The notes under the pieces are model-generated. The model made no database searches, was not told where the DNA came from, and saw only the letters and a program-made list of their open reading frames with translations. A program made the translations under genes and the position numbers. Below, piece after piece: positions 4,876-5,381 of a DNA stretch of 5,381 nucleotides (the stretch's first letter is position 1; each line of letters opens with the position of its first letter). Location: the NCBI GenBank assembly GCA_024762755.1, contig JANTGX010000172.1, forward strand, positions 1 through 5,381, given 5' to 3'. Source of the stretch: Gammaproteobacteria bacterium. GTDB lineage: Bacteria; Pseudomonadota; Gammaproteobacteria; SZUA-152.

Positions 4876-5381
4876 GAGGCCAGTTCCCGGTGGCGGATCA
4901 ACACGTGCTCGTATTCCTCACGGAACAGGCCAGCCAGGCGCTCCGCCAGATACACCGAGCGGTGCTGGCCGCCGGTGCAGCCGATGGCGATGGTCAGGTA
5001 GTTGCGGTTGTCGGCCTCGAACTGCGGGATCCAGCGGCGCAGGAACTCGCTCGTGTCGGCGACGAACTGCTCCACCAGGGGCAGTCCGTGGAGGAACTCG
5101 GCCACCGCGGCATCGCGCCCGGTGAGGGCACGCAGGCGCGGTTCCCAATGAGGGTTGGGCAGGCAGCGGGCGTCGAACACGTAGTCGGCGTTCATGGGCA
5201 CGCCGTGCTTGAAGCCGAAGGATTCGAACAGCACGGAGAGGCTCTCGCCGCTCAATCCCAGGCGGGTACGCACCAGGTCGCGCAACTGATGGATGTTGCT
5301 GCGCGTGGTGTCGATGGTCAGGTCGGCGCGGTCGGCGATGCTCGCCAGCAGCAGACGCTCGTCGCGAATGGCATCGGCCAG
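4872..5381 (-). CDS. rapZ: RapZ (YvcJ family) nucleotide-binding protein, N-terminus outside window
   Basis: The last 169 residues of RapZ are present; about 115 N-terminal residues with the Walker A loop lie beyond the right edge. The frame runs uninterrupted to the window end. The visible part starts in the kinase-like domain (A-D-L-T-I-D-T-T) and contains the C-terminal domain: F-E-S-F-G-F-K-H-G, D-A-D-Y-V-F-D-A-R-type and L-P-N-P-H-W segments, then Y-L-T-I-A-I-G-C-T-G-G-Q-H-R-S-V-Y, the metabolite-pocket motif. In E. coli, RapZ is the adaptor that brings sRNA GlmZ to RNase E and senses glucosamine-6-phosphate. Here the end reads R-H-R-E-L-A-S and lacks the basic tail of the E. coli protein, so the GlmZ-type role is doubtful. 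Its stop overlaps the EIIA GTG start, which ties it to the PTS proteins. Confidence 0.95.
   Translation of the reverse strand: MADAIRDERLLLASIADRADLTIDTTRSNIHQLRDLVRTRLGLSGESLSVLFESFGFKHGVPMNADYVFDARCLPNPHWEPRLRALTGRDAAVAEFLHGLPLVEQFVADTSEFLRRWIPQFEADNRNYLTIAIGCTGGQHRSVYLAERLAGLFREEYEHVLIRHRELAS

Noticed and set aside
5283..5285. TTG at 5285 (minus strand) as a possible start giving a 137-residue protein
   Set aside because: The frame continues upstream without a stop to the window edge, and the upstream residues match RapZ, so this is an internal leucine codon and the gene is cut by the window.

Overview
The window is a compact, GC-rich stretch of a gammaproteobacterial chromosome that is coding almost end to end. 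It holds two converging gene clusters. The closest organisation I know is the Pseudomonas order yqgE-ruvX-pyrR-pyrB-pyrX, and the PyrB, PyrX and RapZ proteins read as gammaproteobacterial types. The GC-rich codon use and the added pyrK-like gene would fit a Chromatiales/Ectothiorhodospiraceae-type organism, but that placement is inference.

Plus strand, 1-4202: the 3' end of yqgE, then ruvX (Holliday junction resolvase-like / pre-16S rRNA nuclease), pyrR (uracil phosphoribosyltransferase-type regulator), pyrB (aspartate carbamoyltransferase catalytic chain), pyrX (dihydroorotase-like protein that has lost most of its metal ligands) and pyrK (FAD/[2Fe-2S] electron-transfer subunit of dihydroorotate dehydrogenase). 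The first four junctions are 4-nt ATGA or GTGA overlaps and the last gap is 4 nt, so this is one translationally coupled operon. PyrB and PyrX probably form an ATCase holoenzyme in which PyrX is structural. PyrK would pass electrons from a dihydroorotate dehydrogenase encoded elsewhere. A catalytic dihydroorotase must also be encoded elsewhere.

Minus strand, 5381-4205: the 3' two thirds of rapZ, then an EIIA-Man-type PTS protein and an HPr-type phosphocarrier, again joined by 4-nt overlaps. No sugar permease component or enzyme I follows, which suggests a regulatory PTS branch of the proteobacterial rapZ-PTS kind. The two operons converge with only 2 nt between their stop codons and no canonical terminator.

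No RNA gene, mobile element, CRISPR array or intergenic stretch above a few bases is present. I see no wholly new system. The points of interest are the degenerate dihydroorotase, the pyrK in a Pseudomonas-type pyr operon, a PyrR with substituted RNA-contact residues and no leader, and a RapZ lacking the basic RNA-binding tail of the E. coli protein.
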